DNA of 64,000 nucleotides, taken from VRUE01 sp963697915 (GTDB lineage Bacteria; Actinomycetota; Thermoleophilia; Solirubrobacterales; 70-9). Positions 1 to 10,451 of the stretch are shown piece after piece; the first letter of the stretch is position 1, and each line of letters begins with the position of its first letter. The stretch is from the NCBI GenBank assembly GCA_963697915.1, contig OY969103.1, positions 496,001 through 560,000 on the forward strand, in the 5' to 3' direction. The translations under genes were made by a program, and so were the position numbers. The notes below the pieces were generated by a model. The model was not told the origin of the DNA. It searched no databases and saw nothing but the letters and a program-made list of their open reading frames with translations.

Positions 1-656
1 AGGAACTCGGCGTCGGGGTGGGCGGCGCGCTGCGCCTTGATGTCGTCGGGCCGGATCCCGGCGTGGACGTGGCACTCGCCCGGCCAGACGTGCATCGAGT
101 GGCCGGTCTGGCGCTCGACGTAGGAGCCGAGCCAGATGTCGGGGCCGAAGAGGATCTCGGTGTCGGGGCCGTGCTCGCGGAGGATGTGCTCGACGACCTT
201 GACCGCGTTGGAGGAGGTGCAGCAGTAGTCGGTCTCGGCCTTCACCTCGGCCGAGGTGTTGACGTACATGACGACGATCGCGTCGTCGCCGTGGCGGGCC
301 TTCCAGTTGCGCAGTTCGCCGGCGGTGATCGAGTCGGCCAGCGAGCAGCCGGCGTCGAGGTCGGGGATCAGCACGGTCTTCTGGGGCGAGAGGATCGAGG
401 CCGTCTCGGCCATGAAGTGGACGCCGCAGAAGGCGATCGTCGAGGCGCCGGCCTCGGCCGCTTTGCGCGAGAGGCCGAGCGAGTCGCCGGTGTAGTCGGC
501 GACTTCCTGGATCTCGGGCACCTGATAGTTGTGGGCGAGGATCACCGCGTCGCGCTGCCGCGCCAGCTCGCGCACTTCCTGCGACATCCCCTCGACCTCC
601 TCGGCTGACAGGTCGAGCATCGGGACCGGCTGGTTGATCGTCGGCAGCTCTCTCAT
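1..656 (-). CDS. nadA: Quinolinate synthase NadA (C-terminus cut by window edge)
   Basis: NadA condenses iminoaspartate with dihydroxyacetone phosphate to quinolinate in de novo NAD synthesis, using an oxygen-sensitive [4Fe-4S] cluster in the cytosol. About 218 residues are visible from the ATG at 656. Family motifs seen: AHNYQ (41-45), FCGVHFMAET (76-85), a YVNTSAEVKA stretch, CCTSSNA and WPGECHVHAG (191-200). Two of the three expected cluster cysteines are present (C77, C195); the third should lie beyond the window edge. nadC is 1.3 kb away on the same strand, separated by two genes on the other strand. Identification is certain; the 3' end is missing. Confidence 0.96.
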   Translation of the reverse strand, partial: MRELPTINQPVPMLDLSAEEVEGMSQEVRELARQRDAVILAHNYQVPEIQEVADYTGDSLGLSRKAAEAGASTIAFCGVHFMAETASILSPQKTVLIPDLDAGCSLADSITAGELRNWKARHGDDAIVVMYVNTSAEVKAETDYCCTSSNAVKVVEHILREHGPDTEILFGPDIWLGSYVERQTGHSMHVWPGECHVHAGIRPDDIKAQRAAHPDAEF

Positions 657-670
657 CGCGGTTGCCTCGA

Positions 671-698
671 GAGACCCAGCATCAGTCGGCGGGGTCTC
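671..698. promoter_or_regulatory. Inverted repeat between nadA and mutM
   Basis: GAGACCC (671-677) and GGGTCTC (692-698) are perfect 7-base arms around a 14-base spacer, 15 bases before the nadA start and about 75 before mutM. It may be an operator or the stem of a nadA leader. No known NAD-repressor consensus is recognised, so the role is a guess. Confidence 0.25.
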
Positions 699-774
699 AC
701 TGGTCGTATGTTCGCTGGCATGGCCTTGGCCTGAGTCCAGTCGAATGAACTGGGCACAAGTCTACTCTCTCGGC

Positions 775-1620
775 ATGCCCGAGCTTCCCGAGGTCGAGAT
801 CACCGCTCGCCGCCTCGACAGCGCCCTGCGCGGCGCCGCGGTCGAGTCGGCGCTGGCGCCCGGCATGAACGTGATGAAGACCTTCGAGCCGCCGCTCGAA
901 GCGCTCGCCGGGCGCGAGCTGACCGCGGTGCGGCGGGTGGGCAAGATGCCTGTCGTCGAGTTCGGCGACCTGGCCCTGCTGATCCACCTGATGTCGGCCG
1001 GGCGGCTGCGCGCCTTCGACAAACGGGCCTCGCCCAAAGACCGCGCCTCGCGGGTGCTGGTGCGGCTCGAGGACGGCCGCGAGCTGCGCTTGCGCGAGTT
1101 CGGCACCAAGCAGCGCGCCTGGGCCAAGCTGCTGCCGAGCGAGGCGGTGGCCGCGGACGAGATGGTCGCCTCGCTCGGGCCGGAAGCCTGGCCCCCGCCC
1201 CCGCTCGAGCGGTTCGCCGCGGCGATCGACCTGCCCCGACACCTGCACCCGCTGCTCCGCCACCAGAAAGACATCGCCGGGATCGGCCGCTCCTGGGTCG
1301 ACGAGATCCTCTGGGAGGCGCGCCTCTCGCCCTTCAGGAAGGGCTCCGAGCTGGACGCGGAGGAGGTCGAGCGGCTGCACGCGGCGCTGCACGTGCTCGG
1401 CGACGCGATCGAGCACTACGAGGAGACGATCGGCGAGCAGCTGCCCGACAAGGTGCCGATGCCGCTGCGCGTCCACAGGCGCGAGGGCCAGCCCTGCCCA
1501 CGCTGCGGCACCACGATCGAGGCCGTCTTCTTCGCCGAACACCAGACCAACTACTGCCCCAAGGAGCAGACCGGCGGCCGGGTGCTCAAGGACCGGCGCC
1601 TCTCGCGACTGCTGAAGTGA
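775..1620 (+). CDS. mutM: Formamidopyrimidine-DNA glycosylase, Fpg/Nei family
   Basis: Bifunctional glycosylase/AP lyase that removes oxidised purines such as 8-oxoguanine. The reading frame is open upstream, but the mature family N-terminus MPELPEVE at the ATG at 775 sets the start, because catalytic Pro2 and Glu3 must be N-terminal; 281 residues, normal length. K57 fits the conserved lysine near the active site. The C-terminal zinc finger is unusual: C241, C244 and C261 are present, but the usual fourth cysteine is Glu264 (CPKEQ instead of CPxCQ). Divergent from nadA. The family is clear; 8-oxoG specificity versus another Fpg/Nei specificity cannot be read from sequence. Confidence 0.95.
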   Translation: MPELPEVEITARRLDSALRGAAVESALAPGMNVMKTFEPPLEALAGRELTAVRRVGKMPVVEFGDLALLIHLMSAGRLRAFDKRASPKDRASRVLVRLEDGRELRLREFGTKQRAWAKLLPSEAVAADEMVASLGPEAWPPPPLERFAAAIDLPRHLHPLLRHQKDIAGIGRSWVDEILWEARLSPFRKGSELDAEEVERLHAALHVLGDAIEHYEETIGEQLPDKVPMPLRVHRREGQPCPRCGTTIEAVFFAEHQTNYCPKEQTGGRVLKDRRLSRLLK

Positions 1621-1661
1621 CCCGGGGCGTACCATCGGCGCAACGACCGCAAGGAGGTCCT

Positions 1662-2009
1662 ATGCGCAAGCGCAGCATCGCCCTACCGATCGCCCTCACC
1701 GCCCTCCTCGCCGCCGCCCTGGTGCCGGCCGGGACCGCGACGGCGGCGACCACGATCACCGTCGGCAGCAACTTCTTCGCGCCGTCGAGCAAGACGGTCG
1801 CGGCCGGGACCAAGGTCCGCTTCAACTGGGCCGGCGGCGGCAACCGCCACAACGTGACGAAGACGCGCGGGCCGGGCGGCGCCTTCAAGTCGCGGACGAC
1901 GAGCCAGGCCGGGGTCAACTTCGCCAAGACCTTCAACCGGGCCGGCACCTACCGGATGATCTGCACGATCCACCCCGAAGAAATGCGGCTGAAGCTGACG
2001 GTGGGCTAG
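1662..2009 (+). CDS. Secreted cupredoxin (plastocyanin/azurin-like)
   Basis: Small blue-copper-type protein, exported by a signal peptide (basic MRKR, hydrophobic stretch 6-22, Ala-rich cleavage region near 28). The ATG at 1662 has an AAGGAGG ribosome site five bases ahead. The mature domain of about 87 residues carries a type-1 copper set in the usual order: H63, C101, H104 and M108 (CTIHPEEM). Likely an electron carrier or copper-binding protein outside the membrane; the partner is unknown. Its last four bases overlap the convergent nadC stop. Confidence 0.85.
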   Translation: MRKRSIALPIALTALLAAALVPAGTATAATTITVGSNFFAPSSKTVAAGTKVRFNWAGGGNRHNVTKTRGPGGAFKSRTTSQAGVNFAKTFNRAGTYRMICTIHPEEMRLKLTVG

Positions 2010-2887
2010 GCCGGCTCGAGCAGCAGCGAGAAGTCGAGCGTCGGCGCCGAGTGGGTGAGCGCGCCGACCGAGATGAAGTCGACCCCGGTCGCCGCGACGT
2101 CGGCCACGTTCGCCAGGGTCACACCGCCCGAGGCCTCCAGCCGGGGGCCGTCGGCGCCCGCCTCGGCGTCGCGCAGCTTGACCACCTCGGCCAGCATCGC
2201 CGTGTCCATGTTGTCGAGCAGCAGCCGGTCGGCGCCGGTGCCGAGCGCGTAGGCGGCCTCTTCGACGTCGCGGCACTCGACCTCGACCGCCAGCTCGGAG
2301 TGGGCGACGCGGGCACCGTGAACGGCCTTGGCCAGGCTGCCCGCCAGGGCGATGTGGTTCTCCTTGATCAGGATCGCGTCGTAGAGGCCCATGCGGTGGT
2401 TGAGGCCGCCGCCGGCGAGGACCGCGGCCTTCTCCAGCGCCCTCAGGCCGGGCGTCGTCTTGCGCGTGTCGAGAATGCGGGCGCCGCTGCCGGCCACCGC
2501 CTCGGCGAACTGTGCCGTCAGGGTGGCGACGCCGGAGAGGTGGCCGAGGAAGTTGAGCGCGGTCCGCTCCGCCGCCAGCAGCGCCGCGGCGGGGCCGGTG
2601 GCGAAAGCCACGTCGGCCGGGACCCCCTCGCGCCACTGGCCCTCGACGACCAGGTTGTCGACCTCCCCGACCCCGCACTGGCGCATCGCCTCGGCAAAGG
2701 CGGCGAGGCCGAAGACGGCCCCCGGCTGCTTCTGCACGAGCCGCGCCCGCGCCCGGGCGCCTTCCGGCACCGTCGCCTCCGAGGTCACGTCCCCCCCGCC
2801 GAGGTCCTCGGCAAGCGCACGCGCGACGACCGCCTCGAGTTCAAGTAAATCCGGTGTTTTCCAGGTCTTCTTCAAGTCACCTTTCAA
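2006..2887 (-). CDS. nadC: Nicotinate-nucleotide pyrophosphorylase (carboxylating) NadC
   Basis: Converts quinolinate and PRPP to nicotinate mononucleotide, the step after NadA. The 293-residue length is typical. Recognisable motifs: ERTALNFLGHLSG, DTRKTTPGLR, a GGLNHRMGLYD stretch, KENH, and EASGGV near the C-terminal phosphate-binding loop. No ATG or GTG precedes the conserved region; TTG at 2887 gives this start. The first codons are unusually AT-rich and lysine-rich compared with the rest. It sits 18 bases after the AlbA_2 gene on the same strand, so the two may share a transcript. Confidence 0.95.
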   Translation of the reverse strand: MKGDLKKTWKTPDLLELEAVVARALAEDLGGGDVTSEATVPEGARARARLVQKQPGAVFGLAAFAEAMRQCGVGEVDNLVVEGQWREGVPADVAFATGPAAALLAAERTALNFLGHLSGVATLTAQFAEAVAGSGARILDTRKTTPGLRALEKAAVLAGGGLNHRMGLYDAILIKENHIALAGSLAKAVHGARVAHSELAVEVECRDVEEAAYALGTGADRLLLDNMDTAMLAEVVKLRDAEAGADGPRLEASGGVTLANVADVAATGVDFISVGALTHSAPTLDFSLLLEPA

Positions 2888-2891
2888 GTAG

Positions 2892-2901
2892 TTGCATGTA
2901 G
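2892..2901. repeat. TTGCATGTAG half-site before nadC
   Basis: TTGCATGTAG occurs here, immediately upstream of nadC and just past the AlbA_2 stop, and again at 4334-4343 as one arm of a palindrome in front of the AlbA_2 gene. The two copies flank that gene in direct orientation. It could be a second binding site for the AlbA_2 regulator or a footprint of insertion. Confidence 0.4.
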
Positions 2902-2905
2902 GTTG

Positions 2906-4315
2906 CTAGTGGGTCTTGAGCTGCCAATAGGCGCGTGGGTCCTTTTTCGACTTGCCCACCCACTCGACAATCTCCGCCTCTTTGAGCATGCCGAGCTGGC
3001 GCTGGACCACCGGCCTCGAGACACCGAGTGCCTCGGTCAAGTCACCGGTGCTCATCCGTCCAACCGATCGCAGCATCTTGGTGATCGTCCGCGCATGCTC
3101 GGGCAGGCGTTCCTCCAGGCGGCGGTCGACCGGCTCGGCGAGGAGCTGGAGCTCGACGCTGCCGGAGGTCTGCCGGTAGACCGGATCGGTCAATCCAGCG
3201 CCCCGCATCTCTTCGAACATGCGCCGGATCCCCTCCCCCAGCTCCTGCCCGAGGCTGAGGTCCGCGCAGACGCGGGCGATACGCGGGTTCCGTGCGAATC
3301 GCGTGGTCTGCAACGGATCGCTGAGATCGACGAGGCCAGGGAACCGCCCGGGGCTCGAGATCTCGATCCGATCGTCGAAGATCTCTACTCTGATGTGGTC
3401 GCCGACCATGCTGTAGGAGCGGTGGACGGCGGCGTTGACGATTCCCTCGAGCCAGGCATCTACCGGCACCAGGGGTACGTCCTCGAAGGTCCCACCGACG
3501 CCGAGCGCGCGACGGGTCGGCTGCAGCCGCTCGACAGCAGCCCGCGCCGCGGCCAGCTGCGCCGGAATCGGCCCCTCCGCCTTGACGTCCTCCACGAGCT
3601 GCTGCCGGGCACCCGTGCCGCGCGCCCGGCCCCGGTAGCTCAGCACCCTGATAAACGCCTCCGGCAGGAACGCCTGCGGAGCCTCGGCGAAGAGCAGGCA
3701 GCCGGCGATACTCAGCTCGTCCTCTTTCGCCAGGCCGCGAGCGCGGAGCAGACGCAGCGGGTCCGTCGCGGTCGTGGCAATGGCATAGTCCTCGAGGAGG
3801 GGCTGGTCGACCGCATCCAGGGAAACGCCGGACGGCCCCGCCTCGTAGCTGGCCTGTCCCTTGTCGTAGAGCAGCTCTCGTCGCTGAGCGAAGCTCAACT
3901 TGCGGTTCTCGTCGCCGACACGCAGGAAGACCTCGTCCTTCCCGTTCGAATGGACCGAGTCACCCGGCTCGACCTCGATCGCCAACAGCTCGTTTGCTTC
4001 ATCGTCCTCGTCGATGCAATCGATCAGGCGGTTGCTCGACCGCACCGGGGGCACGCAGAAGTCGATGTTTGCCTGGAACTGCGCGTTCCTCCTCCCCAGG
4101 TCGCCGTTGGTCCCCTCGACGCGACCGTCGGACAGGCCGACGACAACCGTGCCCCCGTCGGCATTGGCGAACCCGATCAGCGTGTTGGCGAGGTCGCGGG
4201 GAGCGATCCGACTCGACTTGCGCTCGAGCCACTGATCCTCCGGCAGGCTGGCGAGCTCGGCTCCAACTTCCACCGGTGGCGCATTGAGGGCACTCTCTAC
4301 GGCAATTGATCCCAT
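2906..4315 (-). CDS. AlbA_2 (Schlafen-type) domain transcriptional regulator with C-terminal HTH
   Basis: About 469 residues. The N-terminal region (QWLERKSSR, then LIGFANADGGTVVVGL) is the AlbA_2/Schlafen fold. The middle (NAAVHRSYS, VEIFDDRIEISSPG, ARNPRIA, GEGIRRM) matches the ATPase-like C-terminal part of so-called RecG-like regulators. The end (MSTGDLTEALGVSRPVVQRQLGMLKEAEIVEW) is a winged helix. Such proteins are usually annotated as DNA-binding regulators; their biochemistry is poorly known. The ATG at 4315, with an AGGA ribosome site, is preferred over an in-frame TTG at 4330. A 23-bp palindrome sits directly upstream. The gene lies inside a NAD/repair neighbourhood, with AT-rich edges suggesting later arrival. 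A defence-related role is possible but not shown. Confidence 0.85.
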   Translation of the reverse strand: MGSIAVESALNAPPVEVGAELASLPEDQWLERKSSRIAPRDLANTLIGFANADGGTVVVGLSDGRVEGTNGDLGRRNAQFQANIDFCVPPVRSSNRLIDCIDEDDEANELLAIEVEPGDSVHSNGKDEVFLRVGDENRKLSFAQRRELLYDKGQASYEAGPSGVSLDAVDQPLLEDYAIATTATDPLRLLRARGLAKEDELSIAGCLLFAEAPQAFLPEAFIRVLSYRGRARGTGARQQLVEDVKAEGPIPAQLAAARAAVERLQPTRRALGVGGTFEDVPLVPVDAWLEGIVNAAVHRSYSMVGDHIRVEIFDDRIEISSPGRFPGLVDLSDPLQTTRFARNPRIARVCADLSLGQELGEGIRRMFEEMRGAGLTDPVYRQTSGSVELQLLAEPVDRRLEERLPEHARTITKMLRSVGRMSTGDLTEALGVSRPVVQRQLGMLKEAEIVEWVGKSKKDPRAYWQLKTH

Positions 4316-4320
4316 TGGTC

Positions 4321-4343
4321 CTACTTGCAATTATTGCATGTAG
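4321..4343. promoter_or_regulatory. 23-bp palindrome, probable operator of the AlbA_2 gene
   Basis: CTAC-t-TGCAAT-t-ATTGCA-t-GTAG is symmetric except for its centre and one mismatched pair. It starts 6 bases upstream of the AlbA_2 ATG and lies about 70 bases before the ECF sigma gene on the other strand. An AT-rich palindrome in a GC-rich genome at this place is a typical autoregulatory site; both divergent genes could respond. Confidence 0.55.
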
Positions 4344-4411
4344 TTTCAACTAACCCGATGCCTGGAAGAGCGCATCTCACATCCTGCCGCGCCACGGCGT
4401 TTAATCCCTGC

Positions 4412-4879
4412 ATGGCCGCACTGCCCCCTTTCCAGAGGCTGATCGACGCACACGCCGCCGACGTGATGGCGGTCCTGCGCGGGGCGGTCGGCCGCGGCGA
4501 CGCCGACGACTGCTTCCAGGAGACCTTCCTGGCGGCGCTGCGCGCTTACCCGCGACTGGAGGACGACAGCAACCTGCGCGGCTGGCTGCTGACCATCGCC
4601 CACCGCAAGGCGATCGACCACCACCGCGCGAACGGGCGCCGGCCAGTGCCGGTGGCCGAGGTCGCCGCGGAGGCGGCCGTGACGACGGACCCGCTGCCCG
4701 ACGGCGAGATCTGGGCCGCGGTCCGGGGGCTGCCGCCGAAGCAGCGCGCGGCGGTGGCGCTGCGCTACGGCAGCGACCTCCCCCACGCCGAGATCGCGGC
4801 GGCGCTCGGCTGCTCGCCGGAGGCGGCGCGGCGCAGCCTGCACGAGGGACTGACGAAGCTGAGAAAGGAGCTGGCATGA
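4412..4879 (+). CDS. ECF-type RNA polymerase sigma factor
   Basis: 155 residues from the ATG at 4412. Region 2 is visible as DADDCFQETFLAALRAYPRL with NLRGWLLTIAHRKAIDHHR, and region 4 as LPPKQRAAVALRYGSDLPHAEIAAALGCSPEAARRSL. No anti-sigma gene is adjacent. Its stop overlaps the ogt start (ATGA), so the two are translationally coupled, implying that this sigma factor acts with or controls alkylation repair. An in-frame ATG at 4358 is a possible alternative start; neither has a convincing ribosome site. Confidence 0.87.
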   Translation: MAALPPFQRLIDAHAADVMAVLRGAVGRGDADDCFQETFLAALRAYPRLEDDSNLRGWLLTIAHRKAIDHHRANGRRPVPVAEVAAEAAVTTDPLPDGEIWAAVRGLPPKQRAAVALRYGSDLPHAEIAAALGCSPEAARRSLHEGLTKLRKELA

Positions 4880-5433
4880 AGATCGAGCTAGACCGCCTCG
4901 TGGACCGGGCCGACGCCGAGGGGCTGCTCGACGTCGCCTACGCGACGACCGACTCCCCCTTCGGCGAGCTGCTGCTGGCCACCACCCCGCGCGGCCTGGT
5001 CAAGGTCAGCTTCCCGATCTTCGACCCCGACGAGACGCTCGCCGACCTCGCCGAGCGGATCTCGCCGCGCGTGCTCGAGGCGCCCGCCCGGCTCGACGAG
5101 GCCCGCCGCCAGCTCGACCGCTACTTCACCGGCGAGCTGACCGAGTTCGACCTGCCGCTCGACTGGCAGCTGAGCAAGGACTTCCGCCGCCGCGTGCTGC
5201 GCGCGATCGACCGCATCCCCTACGGCCAGACCCGCAGCTACACCGAGGTCGCGCGGACCGCCGGCAACGAGCGCGCGGTGCGCGCCGCCGGCAGCGCCTG
5301 CGGCTCCAACCCGATCCCGATCGTCGTCCCCTGCCACCGCGTGCTGCGCAGCGGCGGCGCCCTGGGCGGCTACGGCGGCGGCCTGCCGATGAAGGAAGCG
5401 TTGCTGGAGCTGGAGGGCGTCCGCGGCGCCTAA
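4876..5433 (+). CDS. ogt: Methylated-DNA--protein-cysteine methyltransferase
   Basis: Suicide repair enzyme that moves the alkyl group from O6-methylguanine to its own cysteine. 185 residues: N-terminal domain about 1-95, then the catalytic domain with RIPYGQTRSYTEVA (113-126), the helix region around NERAVRAAG, and active-site PCHRV with C153. GGYGGGLPMKEALLELEG closes the domain. It overlaps the ECF sigma gene by four bases and so should be translated with it. No Ada-type regulatory domain is fused. Confidence 0.95.
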   Translation: MKIELDRLVDRADAEGLLDVAYATTDSPFGELLLATTPRGLVKVSFPIFDPDETLADLAERISPRVLEAPARLDEARRQLDRYFTGELTEFDLPLDWQLSKDFRRRVLRAIDRIPYGQTRSYTEVARTAGNERAVRAAGSACGSNPIPIVVPCHRVLRSGGALGGYGGGLPMKEALLELEGVRGA

Positions 5434-5468
5434 AGGAATCCGACCCGCGGCCGATGATTGGGGGGCAA

Positions 5469-6041
5469 ATGCCCCGCAAGCTCACCTTTTTCGCGCTGCT
5501 GCTCCTCTCCACGCTGCTGTTCGCGGCGAGCCTGGCCCCGGCCGCACCGGCGCCCTCGGCCAACCTGCCCTTCGCCTTCGAGGAAGAGCTGGAAGCCGAA
5601 GTCGAAATCGACGAAGAAAGCGGCTTCGAGACCGAAGCGGAATGCATCGCCGAGGAAGCCGGGTTCGAAGCGATCGAACTCAGCGAGGCCGAGCTGCGCG
5701 AGATCTGCGCCGAAGAAGCAGAAGCGACCGAGGAGGCGGCGGCGGCCTCTCGCTGCCCGCTGCGCAGCGCCAACGGCCGCGCGGTCGTCAGGAACGACCG
5801 GCTCAAGGTGACCGTCGGCTACACGACCAACGAACCGTTCAACGCCCGCGTCGAGCTGCGTCGCGGCGATGTCCAGATCGCCTCCGCCCAGCGCCACCTG
5901 GGCCGCAGCGGCGTACTGCGCTTCAGCGAGAAGCTCGGCGAGAAGCGGGTCGAGCGGGTCGTCGTCCGGATCCGGCTGCCGGGGCCGAAGGCCGGCTGTC
6001 CCGCCTACCGCGCGGTCGACGCGGCGGTCTTGTTCAGGTAG
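5469..6041 (+). CDS. Secreted acidic protein of unknown function
   Basis: 190 residues from the ATG at 5469, preceded by a G-rich ribosome site; an in-frame ATG at 5454 is possible. A signal peptide (MPRKLTFFALLLLSTLLFAA) is followed by a strongly Glu-rich segment (about residues 38-95) and a basic C-terminal half (about 97-190) that may form a small beta domain. Two cysteines lie in the C-terminal half. The 3' end overlaps the convergent prfB by 37 bases, within coding sequence of both. No family recognised. Confidence 0.6.
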   Translation: MPRKLTFFALLLLSTLLFAASLAPAAPAPSANLPFAFEEELEAEVEIDEESGFETEAECIAEEAGFEAIELSEAELREICAEEAEATEEAAAASRCPLRSANGRAVVRNDRLKVTVGYTTNEPFNARVELRRGDVQIASAQRHLGRSGVLRFSEKLGEKRVERVVVRIRLPGPKAGCPAYRAVDAAVLFR

Positions 6042-7124
6042 TCGCGGATGAAGTCGTCGATGTCGCCGTCGAGGACGCCCTGCGCGTCGCCGGCCTCGTG
6101 CCCGGTGCGGTGGTCCTTGACCCGCTGGTCGGGGTGCAGGAAGTAGCTGCGGATCTGTGAGCCCCAGGCGACTTCCTTGACCTCGCCGCGCTCCTTGGCC
6201 AGCGCCTCGGCCCGTTTGCGCTCCTCCAGCTCGAGCAGCTTCGAGCTCAGCAGCTGCATCGCCACCGCTTTGTTCTGGATCTGGGAGCGCTCGTTCTGGC
6301 ACTGGACGACGACGCCGGTCGGGATGTGGGTGATGCGCACCGCCGAGTCGGTCTTGTTGACGTGCTGGCCGCCGGCGCCGGAGGCGCGGTAGGTGTCGAC
6401 GCGCAGGTCGGCGTCGTCGATCTCGACCTCGACCCCCCCTTCGACCAGCGGCCCGACGTCGACCTGGGCGAAGCTCGTGTGGCGGCGGGCGGAGGAGTCG
6501 AAGGGGGAGATCCGCACCAGGCGGTGAACGCCGCGCTCGGCCGCGAAGAGGCCGTAGGCGTTCTCGCCGCGGGCGACGAAGGTCGCCGACTTGAGCCCCG
6601 CCTCCTCCCCCGGCGAGGCCTCCTTCATCTCGACCTCGAAGCCGCGCCCCTCGGCCCAGCGCAGGTACATGCGCAGGAGGATCTCGGCCCAGTCCTGGGA
6701 GTCGGTGCCACCGGCCCCGGCATGGACCGAGACGACGGCGTCGCCGGCGTCGTACTCACCGCTGAACAGGCGGGCCTCTTCGAGCTCGGCCAGGCGCCGT
6801 TCGACCGAGCCCAGCTGGGTCTCCAGCTCGGCCGCCATCTCCTCGTCCTCGGCAGCCATCTCGGCCAGCTCGGCGAGGTCGTCGGCCTCGGATTCGAGCT
6901 CACCGAAGGTCTTCAGCTTGCGCTGGGCGCTGGCGTGTGCGGCGGAGGTCCGCGCCGCCGCCTCCTGGTCGTCCCAGAATCCCGGGCTGCCCATCTCGGC
7001 CTCGAGTCGCTCGACCTGCGCGCGGAGCGAAGCGGGGTCAAAGGTAGTCCGCGAGCAGCTTCAACTGCGCACGGATCTCGGCGAGCCGCGCCGGTACCGA
7101 TTCGGTCGAGGCGACATCGGCCAT
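6005..7124 (-). CDS. prfB: Peptide chain release factor 2, made by programmed +1 frameshift
   Basis: RF2 releases nascent chains at UGA and UAA. A long frame begins only at 6994, but a short frame from the ATG at 7124 encodes 28 residues ending ...LKLLADYL, followed by TGA at 7040-7038. Shifting +1 at CTT-TGA-C joins the two frames (7124-7041, then 7039-6005) into about 372 residues, the normal RF2 length. The UGA-recognition tripeptide SPF and the catalytic GGQ (AGGQHVNKTDSAVR) are present. RF2 levels therefore regulate their own translation through the in-frame UGA, as in most bacteria. It follows secA and the NTF2-like gene. Confidence 0.97.
7037..7043 (-). promoter_or_regulatory. prfB programmed +1 frameshift site CTTTGAC
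   Basis: On the minus strand the slippery codon CTT is followed by the in-frame stop TGA and C, the classic RF2 autoregulatory heptamer. The internal Shine-Dalgarno-like element seen in E. coli is weak here (GCGGA a few bases upstream). Frame arithmetic on both sides is consistent with a +1 shift. Confidence 0.93.
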
Positions 7125-7133
7125 GCCCGCAGC

Positions 7134-7538
7134 TTACTCAGCGCCGACGCCGTGGTCGAAGCCGCCGGCGTGCAGCGCCGCGGCGCGATCGTCGTAGGGG
7201 CGCCAGCTGCGCACCCCGTGGTCGCGCAGCTCGAAGAGCCAGGCCATCACGTCCTCGCCGGCGGGCTCGCCGTTCTCTTCCCAGACCCAGACCCGCCGGA
7301 TCAGCGCCACGGCGTGGCCGCCACCCGACCCGGTGCCATCCTCGTAGAGGTGCTCGAGCTCGATCGTCTGCTGCACCCCACCGGGCGGGCGAGTCGCCCA
7401 CAACCGTGCCGCCTCCCTCCCCTTGCGCACCCCCCGCATCGAGTGCAGCTCGACCTCCGGGTCAAGCACCGCGACGAAGGCGTCGAGATCCCGCTCGTTA
7501 AAAGCGCGGATGAACTCTCTGACCGGGTCGTGGCTCAA
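7134..7538 (-). CDS. NTF2/SnoaL-like small protein
   Basis: 134 residues with the cone-shaped NTF2-fold pattern: N-terminal helices (PVREFIRAFNERDLDAFVAVL), DPEVELHS, a KGREAARLW helix and a strand-rich C-terminal half. The family includes isomerases, hydrolases and pure binding proteins, so no reaction can be assigned. TTG at 7538 is the apparent start. It sits 12 bases after secA and 9 before prfB, on the same strand, and is probably co-transcribed with them. Confidence 0.75.
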   Translation of the reverse strand: MSHDPVREFIRAFNERDLDAFVAVLDPEVELHSMRGVRKGREAARLWATRPPGGVQQTIELEHLYEDGTGSGGGHAVALIRRVWVWEENGEPAGEDVMAWLFELRDHGVRSWRPYDDRAAALHAGGFDHGVGAE

Positions 7539-7550
7539 GTGGGGCGGCCG

Positions 7551-10397
<2,847 letters not shown>

Positions 10398-10427
10398 GGC
10401 CCAAGGGTAGCTGGCTCGGTTTTGAGA

Positions 10428-10445
10428 GGGCCGGTCTCCCGGCCC
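10428..10445 (-). terminator. GNRA-loop hairpin between hpf and secA
   Basis: On the minus strand GGGCCGG-GAGA-CCGGCCC forms a perfect 7-bp GC stem with a GAGA tetraloop, 6 bases after the hpf stop and 30 before the secA start. There is no U-tract, so it is either a U-less actinobacterial-type terminator or an mRNA processing/stability stem. Confidence 0.55.
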
Positions 10446-10451
10446 CCACGC

